A stretch of DNA of 58,689 nt from Actinophytocola sp. (GCF_009379765.1 NZ_WHTD01000036.1:1-58689), one strand, 5' to 3'; positions 32,130 through 41,591 are shown, numbered from the stretch's first letter. Numbers and translations: made by a program. Notes: a model not told the origin generated them from the letters alone.

Positions 32130-33709
32130 CCACCACGGTGTACGTGCCCCGCGACTCGGCCGCGCTCTCGGTCGGTGCCGACGAGGTCGCCGAGCGCCTC
32201 CGAGCGGTCGCCGGCGACCGGATCAGGTTGGTGCGCAACGGGTCGCGCGGCATGCTCTGGCTCGAGCCGCTCGTCGAGGTCGAGACCGGGCGCGGCCGCC
32301 TCGCCTACGGCCCCGTGCGGCCCGAGGACGTCGACGGCCTGGTCGCCGCGGGCCTGCTCGACGGCGCCGAGACCGACCACAGCCTCGGGCTCACCGAGGA
32401 CCTGCCGTGGCTGCGCGACCAGCAGCGGATCACCTTCGCGCGAGTGGGCGTCACCGACCCGCTGTCGGCCGCCGACTACGAGCGGCACGGCGGCATCGCG
32501 GGCCTGCGCAACGCACTCGGGAAGGCGTCTGCCCACGTCGTCGAGGAGGTCGTCGAGTCCGGCCTGCGCGGCCGCGGCGGCGCGGGCTTCCCCGCCGGCA
32601 TCAAGTGGAAGACCGTGCTCGGCGCCCAAGACGACCTCAAGTTCGTCTGCTGCAACGCGGACGAGGGCGACAGCGGCACGTTCGCCGACCGCATGCTGAT
32701 GGAGGGCGACCCGTTCACCCTCATCGAGGGCATGACGATCGCCGCGCACGCGGTGGGCGCCACCGAGGGCTACGTCTACCTCCGCTCCGAGTACCCGGAC
32801 GCCATCGCGATCCTGCGCTCGGCCATCGAGATCGCCTACGCGCACAACTGGCTCGGCGACTCGGTCCTGGGCTCGGAGCTGAAGTTCGACCTCTTCGTCC
32901 GGGTGGGCGCGGGCGCCTACATCTGCGGCGAGGAGACGTCCATGCTGGACAGTCTCGAGGGCAAGCGCGGCATGGTCCGCGCCAAGCCGCCGATCCCCGC
33001 GCTCGAGGGTCTGTTCGGCCGGCCGACCGTGGTGAACAACGTGCTCACCCTCGGCGCGGTGCCGATGGTCCTCGCCGGCGGCGGGGCCGCCTATGCCGAC
33101 CACGGCGTCGGCCGCTCGCGCGGCACCCAGGTGTTCCAGCTCGGCGGCAACGTCGCCCGCGGCGGCATCGTCGAGGCGCCGTTCGGCATCACGCTGGGCG
33201 AGCTCGTCAACGGCTACGGCGGCGGCACCCGCACCGGGCGGCCGATCCGCGCCGTGCAGGTCGGCGGCCCGCTCGGCGCCTACGTGCCCGTCGACCAGTT
33301 CTCCTTGCGGATGGACTACGAGGAGTTCGCCGCGGCCGGCGCGATGGTCGGCCACGGCGGCGTCGTGGTCTTCGACGACACGGTGGACATGGCGTCGATG
33401 GCGCGCTTCGCCATGGAGTTCTGCGCCGTGGAGTCCTGCGGCAAGTGCACGCCGTGCCGGGTCGGCGCGGTCCGCGGCAAGGAGACCCTCGACAAGATCA
33501 TCGCGGGGGTCGACACCGAGGAGAACCTCGCGCTCCTCGAGGACCTGTGCGAGCTGATGACCGACGGCTCGCTGTGCGCGATGGGCGGGCTCACCCCGAT
33601 GCCCGTCCGCAGCGCCGTGAAGCACTTCGGCGAGGACTTCCACCGAAGTCCGGTAGCAGGCCCGGTAGCACTGCCCATGCCAACCGTAGGACCCAACGGG
33701 AGTAAGTAA
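32126..33709 (+). CDS. fdsB: NAD-dependent formate dehydrogenase, beta subunit (NuoF-like)
   Basis: A 527-residue flavoprotein subunit that reduces NAD+. Order: an N-terminal thioredoxin-like region (1-110); the NuoF core with RGRGGAGFPAGIKW for the FMN/NADH site; CNADEGDSGTF; YICGEETSMLDSLEGKRG; and the [4Fe-4S] motif ESCGKCTPCRVG near 435. The GTG start is coupled to fdsG, and fdsA follows after 3 nt. It is longer than plain NuoF, as usual for FdsB/HoxF-type fusions. Confidence 0.94.
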   Translation: MTTTVYVPRDSAALSVGADEVAERLRAVAGDRIRLVRNGSRGMLWLEPLVEVETGRGRLAYGPVRPEDVDGLVAAGLLDGAETDHSLGLTEDLPWLRDQQRITFARVGVTDPLSAADYERHGGIAGLRNALGKASAHVVEEVVESGLRGRGGAGFPAGIKWKTVLGAQDDLKFVCCNADEGDSGTFADRMLMEGDPFTLIEGMTIAAHAVGATEGYVYLRSEYPDAIAILRSAIEIAYAHNWLGDSVLGSELKFDLFVRVGAGAYICGEETSMLDSLEGKRGMVRAKPPIPALEGLFGRPTVVNNVLTLGAVPMVLAGGGAAYADHGVGRSRGTQVFQLGGNVARGGIVEAPFGITLGELVNGYGGGTRTGRPIRAVQVGGPLGAYVPVDQFSLRMDYEEFAAAGAMVGHGGVVVFDDTVDMASMARFAMEFCAVESCGKCTPCRVGAVRGKETLDKIIAGVDTEENLALLEDLCELMTDGSLCAMGGLTPMPVRSAVKHFGEDFHRSPVAGPVALPMPTVGPNGSK

Positions 33710-33712
33710 GTC

Positions 33713-36543
33713 ATGAGTCTCCTCAAAGAGCCCGATCTGGGTACCCCGGCCCGCAAGGGTGCGGCCACCGTCGACGTCGAGATCGACGGCCTGTCCGTCA
33801 AGGTCCCCGAAGGCACCTCGGTGCTGCGCGCGGCCGCACTGGCGGGGGTGGACATCCCGAAGCTGTGCGCCACCGACTCGCTCGAGGCGTTCGGCTCGTG
33901 CCGGCTGTGTCTGGTCGAGGTGGACGGTGTGCAGGGCACGCCCGCGTCGTGCACCACGCCGGTGCGGCCGGGGATGAACGTGCGGACCCAGTCGCCGAAG
34001 CTGGAGAAGCTGCGTCGCGGGGTCATGGAGCTCTACATCTCCGACCACCCGCTGGACTGCCTCACCTGCTCGGCCAACGGCGACTGCGAGCTGCAGGACA
34101 TGTCCGGCGTGGTCGGCCTGCGTGAGGTCCGCTACGGCGTCGGCGGTGACGACGGCGCTGGCGAGAACCACCTGGACGCGCCGACCGACTCCTCCAACCC
34201 GTACTTCGACTTCGACGCCAGCAAGTGCATCGTCTGCTCCCGCTGCGTGCGGGCCTGCGACGAGGTGCAGGGCACCTTCGCGCTGACGATCGCCGGCCGC
34301 GGCTTCGACTCGACGGTCTCCCCCGGTGCGAACGACCTGTTCATGGACTCCGAGTGCGTGTCCTGCGGCGCCTGCGTGCAGGCCTGCCCGACCGCGACGC
34401 TCGAGGAGAAGACGGTCGTCGACCTCGGCATGCCGAACCGGTCGGTGATCACCACCTGCGCGTACTGCGGCGTCGGCTGCTCGTTCAAGGCCGAGCTGCG
34501 CGGCGACGAGCTGGTCCGGATGGTGCCGTACAAGGACGGCGGCGCCAACGAGGGCCACTCGTGTGTGAAGGGCCGGTTCGCGTTCGGCTACGCCACCCAC
34601 CCGGACCGCCAGATGAAGCCGATGGTCCGCGACAAGATCACCGACCCGTGGCGGGAGGTCTCCTGGGAGGAGGCCATCGGCACGGTCGCCACCAAGCTGC
34701 GTGACATCCAGGCGCGGCACGGGTCCGGCTCCATCGGCGGCATCACCTCGTCGCGGTGCACCGACGAAGAGGTCTACGTGGTGCAGAAGATGGTGCGCGC
34801 CGCGTTCGGCAACAACAACGTCGACACCTGCGCGCGGGTCTGCCACTCCCCCACCGGGTACGGCCTCAAGCAGACCTTCGGCACCTCCGCCGGCACCCAG
34901 GACTTCAAGTCGGTGGACGAGGCCGACGTGATCATGGTGATCGGCGCCAACCCGACCGACGCGCACCCGGTGTTCGCGTCCCGGATGAAGCGGCGGCTGC
35001 GCGCGGGCGCCAAGCTGATCGTGCTCGACCCGCGGCGGATCGACCTGGTGCGCTCGCCGCACATCGAGGCACAGCACCACCTGACGCTGGCGCCGGGCAC
35101 CAACGTCGCGATCGTCAACGCGTTCGCGCACGTGGTCGTCACCGAGGGGCTCGTCGACGAGGAGTTCGTGGCGCAGCGCTGCGAGGACTTCGAGGAGTGG
35201 TCGTCGTTGTCGCGCTGCCGGAGAACTCCCCCGAGGCACTGGAGGAGATCACCGGCGTGCCCGCCGCCGACATCCGCTCCGCGGCTCGGATGTACGCCGC
35301 CGGCCCGAACTCGGCGATCTACTACGGCCTCGGCGTCACCGAGCACAGCCAGGGCTCCACGATGGTGATGGGCATGGCGAACCTCGCCATGGCCACCGGC
35401 AACATCGGCCGTGCCGGCGTGGGCGTGAACCCGTTGCGCGGGCAGAACAACGTGCAGGGCAGCTGCGACATGGGCTCGTTCCCGCACGAGCTGCCCGGCT
35501 ACCGGCACGTGGCCGACGACGACGTCCGCGACATCTACGAGAAGCTGTGGGGCACGCCGATCCTGGCCGAGCCGGGCCTGCGCATCCCGAACATGTTCGA
35601 CTCCGCCATCGACGGCACCTTCCGGGCGCTGTACGTGCAGGGCGAGGACATCGCGCAGTCCGACCCGAACACCCAGCACGTCACCAGGGCCCTCGAGTCG
35701 CTCGAGCTGCTCGTCGTGCAGGACCTGTTCATCAACGAGACGGCCACGTTCGCGCACGTGTTCCTGCCGGGCACCTCGTTCCTGGAGAAGGACGGCACGT
35801 TCATCAACGCCGAGCGGCGGATCAACCGGGTGCGCCCGGTGATGAAGCCCAAGACCGGCAAGCACGAGTGGGAGATCGTCTGCGAGATCGCGCAGGCGAT
35901 GGGCTACCCGATGCACTACGACGACACCAGCCAGATCATGGACGAGATCGCGCTGACCACGCCGACGTTCAGCGGGGTGTCCTTCGAGCTGCTGGACCGG
36001 GTCGGCAGCGTGCAGTGGCCGTGCAACGAGAGCGCGCCGACCGGCACGCCGATCATGCACATGGACACGTTCGTGCGCGGCAAGGGCCGGTTCATGCCGA
36101 CCATGTACGTGCCGACGAAGGAGCGCAGCACCCGCAAGTTCCCGCTGATCCTCACGACCGGCCGGATCCTGACGCAGTACAACGTGGGCGCGCAGACCCG
36201 CCGCACGGCCAACGTGGCCTGGCACCCGGAGGACATCCTGGAGATCCACCCGCACGACGCGGAGGTCCGCGGGATCAACGACGGCGACACGGTGTCATTG
36301 GCGTCGCGGGTCGGCCAGACGTCGCTGCGGGCGAAGCTGTCGGACCGGATGCCCGTGGGCGTGGTGTACACGACGTTCCACCACCCGGTGACGGGCGCGA
36401 ACGTGGTGACCACCGAGCACTCCGACTGGGCGACGAACTGCCCGGAGTACAAGGTGACCGCGGTCCAGGTCGGCCTCGCGCCCGGCGTCACGCACGCCGA
36501 CGCCCGCGCCGAGCAGGCGCCGGTCCCGGTGGCGGGTAACTGA
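33713..36543 (+). pseudogene. fdsA: NAD-dependent formate dehydrogenase, alpha (molybdopterin) subunit, with an apparent 1-nt deletion
   Basis: The catalytic subunit that oxidises formate to CO2. In frame one: a [2Fe-2S] domain (FGSCRLCLVEVDG), the His-Cys cluster region, ferredoxin clusters CIVCSRCVRAC and CVSCGACVQAC, the molybdopterin cluster CAYCGVGC, and the Mo-ligand Cys in CARVCHSPT (so Cys, not selenocysteine). At about 35208 the frame breaks after FEEWSS and resumes in another frame as VALPENSPEALEE, through GVNPLRGQNNVQG, to the stop at 36543. Adding one C after 35208 gives 943 codons without a stop, the family length. No slippery site is visible. Sequencing error is more likely than a decayed gene, because both parts are fully conserved. 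Confidence 0.88.
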
Positions 36544-36544
36544 C

Positions 36545-36769
36545 GTGGGCCACCCGGGACAGCCACCGGACGTCCGGCTCGCGAACGAGATCGCGATCCA
36601 GTTCGCGCACGTGCCGACCGAGAAGGCGGTCGCCGAGATCGCCAAGCACATGCACAGCTTCTGGGAGCCGCGCATGGTTCGGGCGCTGCTGGCGCACATC
36701 GACGCGGGTGGCGGGGACCTGGATCCGCTCGCGGTCGCGGCGGCGGAGCAGCTCCGCCAACCGGCCTGA
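36545..36769 (+). CDS. fdsD: formate dehydrogenase delta subunit (FdsD)
   Basis: A 74-residue protein starting at GTG one base after the fdsA stop. It has the FdsD pattern: VRLANEIAIQFAH, VAEIAKHMHSFWEPRM and ALLAHIDAGG. FdsD is needed for assembly of the molybdenum-containing Fds complex in characterised systems; its exact role is not settled. It closes the fdsGBAD operon, followed by repeat copy 4. Confidence 0.9.
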   Translation: MGHPGQPPDVRLANEIAIQFAHVPTEKAVAEIAKHMHSFWEPRMVRALLAHIDAGGGDLDPLAVAAAEQLRQPA

Positions 36770-36783
36770 GCGCACCGAGCGGC

Positions 36784-36902
36784 CCAGAACCCGCGAGTCC
36801 AACACTCCGGACCAGCGAGTCCAACATTCCGGACCCGCGCGCCGCGGCGGACCCGGTCGCGAGCGTTGGACTCGCGGGTTCTGGGCGTTGGACTCGCGGG
36901 TT
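36784..36902. repeat. intergenic repeat element (GCGAGTCCAAC family), copy 4, probable terminator
   Basis: The left arm 36784-36807 (from CCAGAACCCGCGAGTCC) pairs with 36861-36884 at 23 of 24 positions. Extra copies of the word lie at about 36814 and 36887. It follows the fdsD stop by 15 bp and precedes the fhs promoter, a position that fits a strong terminator. Confidence 0.8.
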
Positions 36903-37034
36903 TAGCGCGATTCTTGTGTTCCCTCATGCGCAACCGCACGCGCTTCGTGCAACTCGGTGAGGTACCGTCAGGGCTCGTCCGCCCCTGGAACACGGCTGCG
37001 GCGACCCCGCGCCGACCCCATGAAGGAGCCTCCC

Positions 37035-38732
37035 ATGGCTTTCCCCTCCGACCTGGAGATTGCCCGCGGCGCGAAGCTTAAGCCCATCGAGGACATCGCC
37101 GCCGACATGGGCCTGCCCGCCGCACTCCTCGAGCCGTACGGCCGCGACGTCATGAAGATCGGGCTGGGTGCGATCGACGAGCTCGCCGACGCGCCGAAGG
37201 CCAAGTACGTGCTGGTCAGCGCCATCACGCCGACGCCGCTTGGGGAGGGCAAGACGACGACCACGGTCGGGCTCGGGCAGGGCTTCAAGCACCTCGGCAA
37301 GCAGGCCACGGTCGCCATCCGGCAACCGTCGATGGGCCCGACGCTGGGTATCAAGGGCGGCGCGGCCGGCGGCGGCTACAGCCAGGTCGTGCCGATGGAC
37401 CTGCTGAACCTGCACCTCACCGGCGACATGCACGCGGTGACCGCGGCGCACAACCTGCTCGCCGCGATGGTCGACAACCACCTGCACAAGGGCAACGCGC
37501 TCGGCCTCGACCTCCAGGAGATCACCTGGCGGCGGGCGCTCGACATGAACGACCGGTCGCTGCGCAACATCGTCGTCGGCCTCGGGGCCAAGGCGGACGG
37601 CGTGACCCGGCAGACCGGGTTCGACATCACCGCGGCCTCAGAGGTGATGGCCGCGCTCGCGCTCACCACCGGGCTCTCCGACCTGCGCGCCCGGATGGGT
37701 CGGATCGTGGTCGGCTACACGCCCGCGGGTCAGCCGGTGACGGCCGAGGAGCTCGACGCCGCGGGGGCCATGACCGTGCTGCTGCGCGAGGCGATCAAGC
37801 CGAACCTGATGCAGACGATCGAGAACACGCCGGTTCTGGTCCACTGTGGACCTTTCGGCAACATCGCGACCGGGAACTCGTCGGTGGTGGCGGACCTGAT
37901 CGGGATCCGGTGCGGGGACTACCTGGTCACCGAGGCCGGCTTCGGCGCGGACATGGGTGCGGAGCGGTTCTTCAACATCAAGTGCCGGGTGTCCGGCCAG
38001 CGCCCGGACGCCGCCGTGCTGGTCGCCACCGTCCGGGCGCTGAAGGCCCACTCGGGAAAGTTCCGCATCGTGGCCGGCAAGCCGCTGCCCGACGACCTGC
38101 TCGCGGAGAACCCCGACGACGTCCACGCCGGGGCGGCGAACCTGCGCAAGCAGATCGAGAACATCCGGATGCACGGCGTCTCGCCGGTCGTGGCGATCAA
38201 CGCGTTCCCGACCGACCACCCGGCCGAGCACGCCGCGATCCGCGAGGTGGCCGAGTCGATGGGCGCGCGGGTGGCGGTGAGCACCCACTTCGCCGACGGC
38301 GGCGCGGGTGCGACCGAGCTCGCCGAGGCGGTGGCCGAGGCCGCCGAGGAGCCGTCCGACTTCAGGTTCCTGTACCCGTCCTCGGCCCCGCTGCGCGAGA
38401 AGATCGAGACGATCGCGACCCGCGTGTACGGCGCCGACGGGGTCTCCTACACCCCGGCGGCGCGGCGGCAGCTGGACAACTACGAGCGCAACGGCTTCGG
38501 CGACCTGCCTATCTGCATGGCGAAGACGCACCTGTCGATCTCGTCGGACCCCAAGCTGCTGGGCGCGCCGACCGGCTGGACGCTGCCGGTGCGCGAGGTC
38601 CGCGCGTCGGTCGGGGCCGGCTTCGTGTATCCCATCTGCGGTGAGATGCGCACGATGCCGGGCCTCGGCTCGTCCCCGGCCGCCACCCGCATCGACCTCG
38701 ACCAGGACGGCGAGATCGTCGGGCTTTCATGA
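37035..38732 (+). CDS. fhs: formate-tetrahydrofolate ligase
   Basis: A 565-residue ATP-dependent enzyme making 10-formyl-THF from formate and THF. Seen: the P-loop TPLGEGKTTTTVGLGQ, the RQPSMGPTLGIKGGAAGGGY block, GFDITAASEVMA, and the VTEAGFGADMGAEKF-type ITEAGFG region at 37924. ATG 37035 has AAGGAG 6 nt before it. A putative -10 TACCGT lies near 36963. It stands behind the fds operon and is coupled by ATGA to the cyclohydrolase gene, forming a formate-to-folate route. Confidence 0.96.
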   Translation: MAFPSDLEIARGAKLKPIEDIAADMGLPAALLEPYGRDVMKIGLGAIDELADAPKAKYVLVSAITPTPLGEGKTTTTVGLGQGFKHLGKQATVAIRQPSMGPTLGIKGGAAGGGYSQVVPMDLLNLHLTGDMHAVTAAHNLLAAMVDNHLHKGNALGLDLQEITWRRALDMNDRSLRNIVVGLGAKADGVTRQTGFDITAASEVMAALALTTGLSDLRARMGRIVVGYTPAGQPVTAEELDAAGAMTVLLREAIKPNLMQTIENTPVLVHCGPFGNIATGNSSVVADLIGIRCGDYLVTEAGFGADMGAERFFNIKCRVSGQRPDAAVLVATVRALKAHSGKFRIVAGKPLPDDLLAENPDDVHAGAANLRKQIENIRMHGVSPVVAINAFPTDHPAEHAAIREVAESMGARVAVSTHFADGGAGATELAEAVAEAAEEPSDFRFLYPSSAPLREKIETIATRVYGADGVSYTPAARRQLDNYERNGFGDLPICMAKTHLSISSDPKLLGAPTGWTLPVREVRASVGAGFVYPICGEMRTMPGLGSSPAATRIDLDQDGEIVGLS

Positions 38733-39208
38733 ACGGTTTTCTCCACCTGTCGGTCGGCGGCCTGCTCGAGCGGGTCGCCGCCCGCACGCCGGCGCCCGGG
38801 GGTGGCGCGGTGGCGGCGGTGACGGCCGCCTCGGCCGCGGCACTCGTCGCCATGGCGGCCCGGTTCAGCGACCGATCGGCCACGCGGGCCGAGGAGCTGC
38901 GGGCCAGCCTCGAGCCCCTGGCCGACGCGGACGCCGCGGCCTACACCGCCGTCCTCGCCGCCTACCGGCTGCCGGCCGGCGACCCCACCCGCCGCACGCG
39001 GATCGCCGACGCGCTGGCCACGGCGACCGACGTCCCGCGCCGGGTCGCCGCTGCCGCCACCGAGGTGGCCGCGCTGGCGAAAGGCCTTGTGCGGGACGGC
39101 AACCCGAACCTCACCGGCGACGCCCGGGTCGCCGAGATCCTGGCCACCGCCGCCGCAGAGGCGGCCATGGCACTCGTGGAGATCAACGAGGCGGCTGCCC
39201 GCCGCTGA
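38729..39208 (+). CDS. fchA: cyclodeaminase/cyclohydrolase family protein (FchA-type methenyl-THF cyclohydrolase)
   Basis: A 159-residue all-alpha protein of the FTCD_C/FchA family, short for the family (about 180-210). Seen: the APGGGAVAAVTAASAAALVAM start and the AALAKGLVRDGNPNLTGDARVAEILA helix. FchA converts 10-formyl-THF and 5,10-methenyl-THF into each other, the step after Fhs. The ATGA overlap with fhs makes that reading strong. The C-terminus overlaps the convergent GyrI-like gene by 26 bp. Confidence 0.85.
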   Translation: MNGFLHLSVGGLLERVAARTPAPGGGAVAAVTAASAAALVAMAARFSDRSATRAEELRASLEPLADADAAAYTAVLAAYRLPAGDPTRRTRIADALATATDVPRRVAAAATEVAALAKGLVRDGNPNLTGDARVAEILATAAAEAAMALVEINEAAARR

Positions 39209-39692
39209 CCAGATAGGCCAGCTCGGTCTCCCAGTTGGCCGGGTCCGGCTCGACGGCCGGGTCGGTCAGGTAGGACTCGAACATCCCCTGCCAGACCTCA
39301 CCGTCCTCATCGGCCTCGACGGCCAGCGGCACACCCGCGCCCGCGGCCCAGTCCACCAGCGCGAGATGCGCGGCGGCGATGCCGTCCGGGTGGCCGTGGT
39401 GCATCGCCACCACGTAGCGCCCGGCGGGCTTGGCGCCGGGCAGCACCCGGCCGTCGCCCTGGACCGGGGACGCGACCGGCACGCCGACCTCCACGGAGAA
39501 CTTCTCGTCCATACCGCCGATCACGAGATGGCGGTAGAACACCGCGCCGGCCGGCGCGACGCCACGGCCGGCGAGCCAGCCGTAGACCTCCGGCACCAGC
39601 GCGTTCACCTCACCCCACTCCCGCAGCGTGGCGCGGACGGCGATGGCGACATAGGGCTGCTCGGTGCGCTCCTGCACCGTCGGATCACTCAT
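39183..39692 (-). CDS. GyrI-like small-molecule-binding protein
   Basis: A 169-residue protein with the effector-binding fold of GyrI/AraC-C domains: YVAIAVRATLREWGEV, a YRHLVIGGMDEKFSVEVGVPV strand pair and AGRYVVAMHHGHPDGI. No DNA-binding domain is present, as in stand-alone family members. The conserved Glu near WETELAYLV fits. Ligand unknown. ATG 39692 lies 30 bp downstream of the ECF sigma gene on the same strand, so they may form a unit. Confidence 0.85.
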   Translation of the reverse strand: MSDPTVQERTEQPYVAIAVRATLREWGEVNALVPEVYGWLAGRGVAPAGAVFYRHLVIGGMDEKFSVEVGVPVASPVQGDGRVLPGAKPAGRYVVAMHHGHPDGIAAAHLALVDWAAGAGVPLAVEADEDGEVWQGMFESYLTDPAVEPDPANWETELAYLVSGGQPPR

Positions 39693-39722
39693 ACCCGCTG
39701 ATACGGGACAGGCTCGCGAAAC

Positions 39723-40660
39723 TCATCGGTCCGCGGGAAGAAAGTCCGGCAGGCCGTAGAACGGGAACGCCCCGGCCAGGTCCAGATGCGAGGTCAGCGA
39801 CGTCAGCCCGACCCGGCTCACCTCCAGCGCGACCAGGGCGAACGGCGCGCCCGCCGGCCACCGGGTGGTACTGGCCGAACGCCGGTGACCCGTTCACCGA
39901 GGTCGGCACGAGCCGCGCGCCGCGGCAGGTGCCGTCCGAGTACGCCAGCGCGGCGCCGATGTCGGCCCGGCCGCGCAGCCACCAGGCGAACGGCGGCATC
40001 GACATCGTCGCGGCCTCGTGCAGCAGGGCGGTCAGCGCGGCGACGTCGTAGCGCTCGAACGCGTCGACGTACCGGGCGAGCAGGTCGCGGTGCGTGTCGG
40101 CCAGCGGCTCGAGCGGGGCGGGTTCGGTGAGGGTGGCGCGGGCCCGCTGCGACGCGCTGTGCACCGACGCGACGGTCGTGTCCAGCAGCCGGGCGACCTC
40201 GTCAGCGTGCCAGGCCAGCACGTCGCGCAGGATGAGCACGGCCCGCTGCTTCGGCGGCAGCCGCTGCAACGCGGCGACGAACGCCAGCCGGATGCTCTCT
40301 CGCCGCGCCGCGACCTCGGCCGGGTCGCCCAGCAGGTGGTCGGGCACCGGCTGCACCCACGCCGACGCCGGCAGCGGTGCCCCGAGCTCCGGACCCGGCG
40401 ACGCGGCCGGCCCGAGGTCCATCGCGCGAGCCCGCCCGCTGGGCGCTGCGCAGCATGTCGAGGCAGATGTTCGTGGCGATCGCGTGGAGCCAGGTCCGCA
40501 CCGGCGCGCGGGCCGGGTCGTGGTCGGCCCGCCAGGCCCGGACGAACGTCTCCTGCACGGCGTCCTCGGCCTCGAAGGCGGAGCCGAGCATGCGGTAGCA
40601 GTACCCGGTCAGCGCGCGCCGGAACGTCTCCAGCTCGTCGAGCACCACCGCCTGGCCCAT
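39723..40660 (-). pseudogene. ECF sigma factor (SigG/ECF with SnoaL-like tail) with two apparent 1-nt insertions
   Basis: Three frames together give one ECF sigma factor. Frame one from ATG 40660 has region 2 ([40 protein letters not shown]). The next frame, from about 40437, has region 4 ([26 protein letters not shown]) and the first half of a SnoaL-like domain. The last frame, from about 39856, ends APFALVALEVSR to FYGLPDFLPADR at 39723. The span is 938 nt, exactly two bases more than 312 codons. Each break sits in a G/C run (about 40430-40440 and 39843-39860). Read as annotated, the product would stop early; a true pseudogene is possible but sequencing error fits as well. Confidence 0.78.
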
Positions 40661-40716
40661 GCGCCGAGCATCGCACACGGTAGGGTGGCCCGGTCGGATC
40701 CACTTCGGGTCAACTG

Positions 40717-40798
40717 AGGAGGTGAGCCCCATTTTCGCCAGGTCAGGCCGGGTGCTCTCACCGAGCGGCCGCACCCCGTAGGTGCCCGCGAGAGCGCC
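40717..40798 (+). promoter_or_regulatory. structured leader with a strong ribosome site ahead of the methyltransferase gene
   Basis: AGGAGGTGA (40717-40725) is a near-perfect anti-SD complement about 100 bp before the gene start. A 19-codon frame runs from GTG 40722 (or, spaced better, ATT 40731) to TAG 40781. Downstream, GGTGCTCTC (40751-40759) can pair with GAGAGCGCC (40790-40798), enclosing GCACC/GGTGC (40771-40785). Alternatively GGGTGC (40750-40755) pairs with GCACCC (40771-40776). This is the shape of a translation-dependent attenuator; a -10-like TAGGGT lies at 40681. Confidence 0.4.
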
Positions 40799-40823
40799 CC
40801 ACGGCATTCCCGAAAGGCGCTCC

Positions 40824-41591
40824 ATGCTCTCCGCAATCATCACCAGGCTCCGTGCCGCCGGCTGTGTCTTCGCCGAGGACGAGGCCAAGCTGTTGATCAC
40901 CGCCGCCCGCACGCCAGCCGACCTCGACGCCCTGGTCGAGCAGCGGACCGGCGGCCTCCCGCTCGAGCACGTGCTGGGCTGGGCCGAGTTCTGCGGCCGG
41001 CGCGTCGCCGTCGACCCGGGAGTCTTCGTGCCGCGCCGGCGCACCGGGTTTCTGGCCCGGTGCGCCGGCGAGCTCGCTCGGCCCGGCGACACCGTCGTCG
41101 ACCTCTGCTGCGGCTCCGGCGCCGTCGGGGCGACGCTGACCGGGGTCGACCTGTACGCCGTCGACATCGACCCGGCGGCCGTGCGCTGTGCCCGCCGCAA
41201 CCTCCCCTCCGGCCACGTGTACGAGGGCGACCTCTACGACCCGCTGCCCGCCGGGCTGCACGCGGACGTCCTCGTCGCCAACGCCCCGTACGTGCCGACC
41301 GACGCGATCGAGCTGATGCCACCCGAGGCCCGCATCCACGAGCCCCGGGTGGCGCTGGACGGTGGCGCCGACGGTCTCGACGTGCTGCGCCGGGTGATCG
41401 CCGGCGCGCCGGCCCGGCTCGCGCCCGCCGGCCACCTGCTGGTCGAGACGAGCGAGGTCCAGGCGCCCGTCCTGGTCGAGGCGGTCGTCCTGGCCGGCCT
41501 GACCCCCCGGCTGGCCGGCGACGAGGAGCTGGGCGCCACCGTCGTCATCGCGACGAACGGGCCCGATCCAGGTAGGCCACCAGCTCGATGA
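40824..41591 (+). CDS. putative protein N5-glutamine methyltransferase (HemK/PrmC relative)
   Basis: A 255-residue methyltransferase. The N-terminal helical part contains [20 protein letters not shown] and FVPRRRT, as in PrmC. The SAM motif is [15 protein letters not shown] (91-105), and the catalytic tetrapeptide is NAPY (153-156), where HemK/PrmC have NPPY. It belongs to an actinobacterial branch separate from the true release-factor methylase, so its target may differ. ATG 40824 is the better start (AAAGGCG upstream). The end overlaps the convergent MerR gene by 47 bp. Confidence 0.82.
   Translation: MLSAIITRLRAAGCVFAEDEAKLLITAARTPADLDALVEQRTGGLPLEHVLGWAEFCGRRVAVDPGVFVPRRRTGFLARCAGELARPGDTVVDLCCGSGAVGATLTGVDLYAVDIDPAAVRCARRNLPSGHVYEGDLYDPLPAGLHADVLVANAPYVPTDAIELMPPEARIHEPRVALDGGADGLDVLRRVIAGAPARLAPAGHLLVETSEVQAPVLVEAVVLAGLTPRLAGDEELGATVVIATNGPDPGRPPAR

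Noticed and set aside
35195..35225. Programmed ribosomal frameshift in fdsA
   Set aside because: No slippery heptamer or downstream structure; a single missing C restores the conserved sequence exactly.
31874..35239. A 1121-codon minus-strand frame over the fds genes
   Set aside because: It is antisense to fdsB and fdsA, whose cofactor motifs are unmistakable; composition is typical of a shadow frame.
36905..37034. ZTP or THF riboswitch in front of fhs
   Set aside because: CCGCCCCTGG is only loosely like the conserved end of the ZTP aptamer, and the rest of the conserved core is missing. I see a promoter-like TACCGT but no aptamer.
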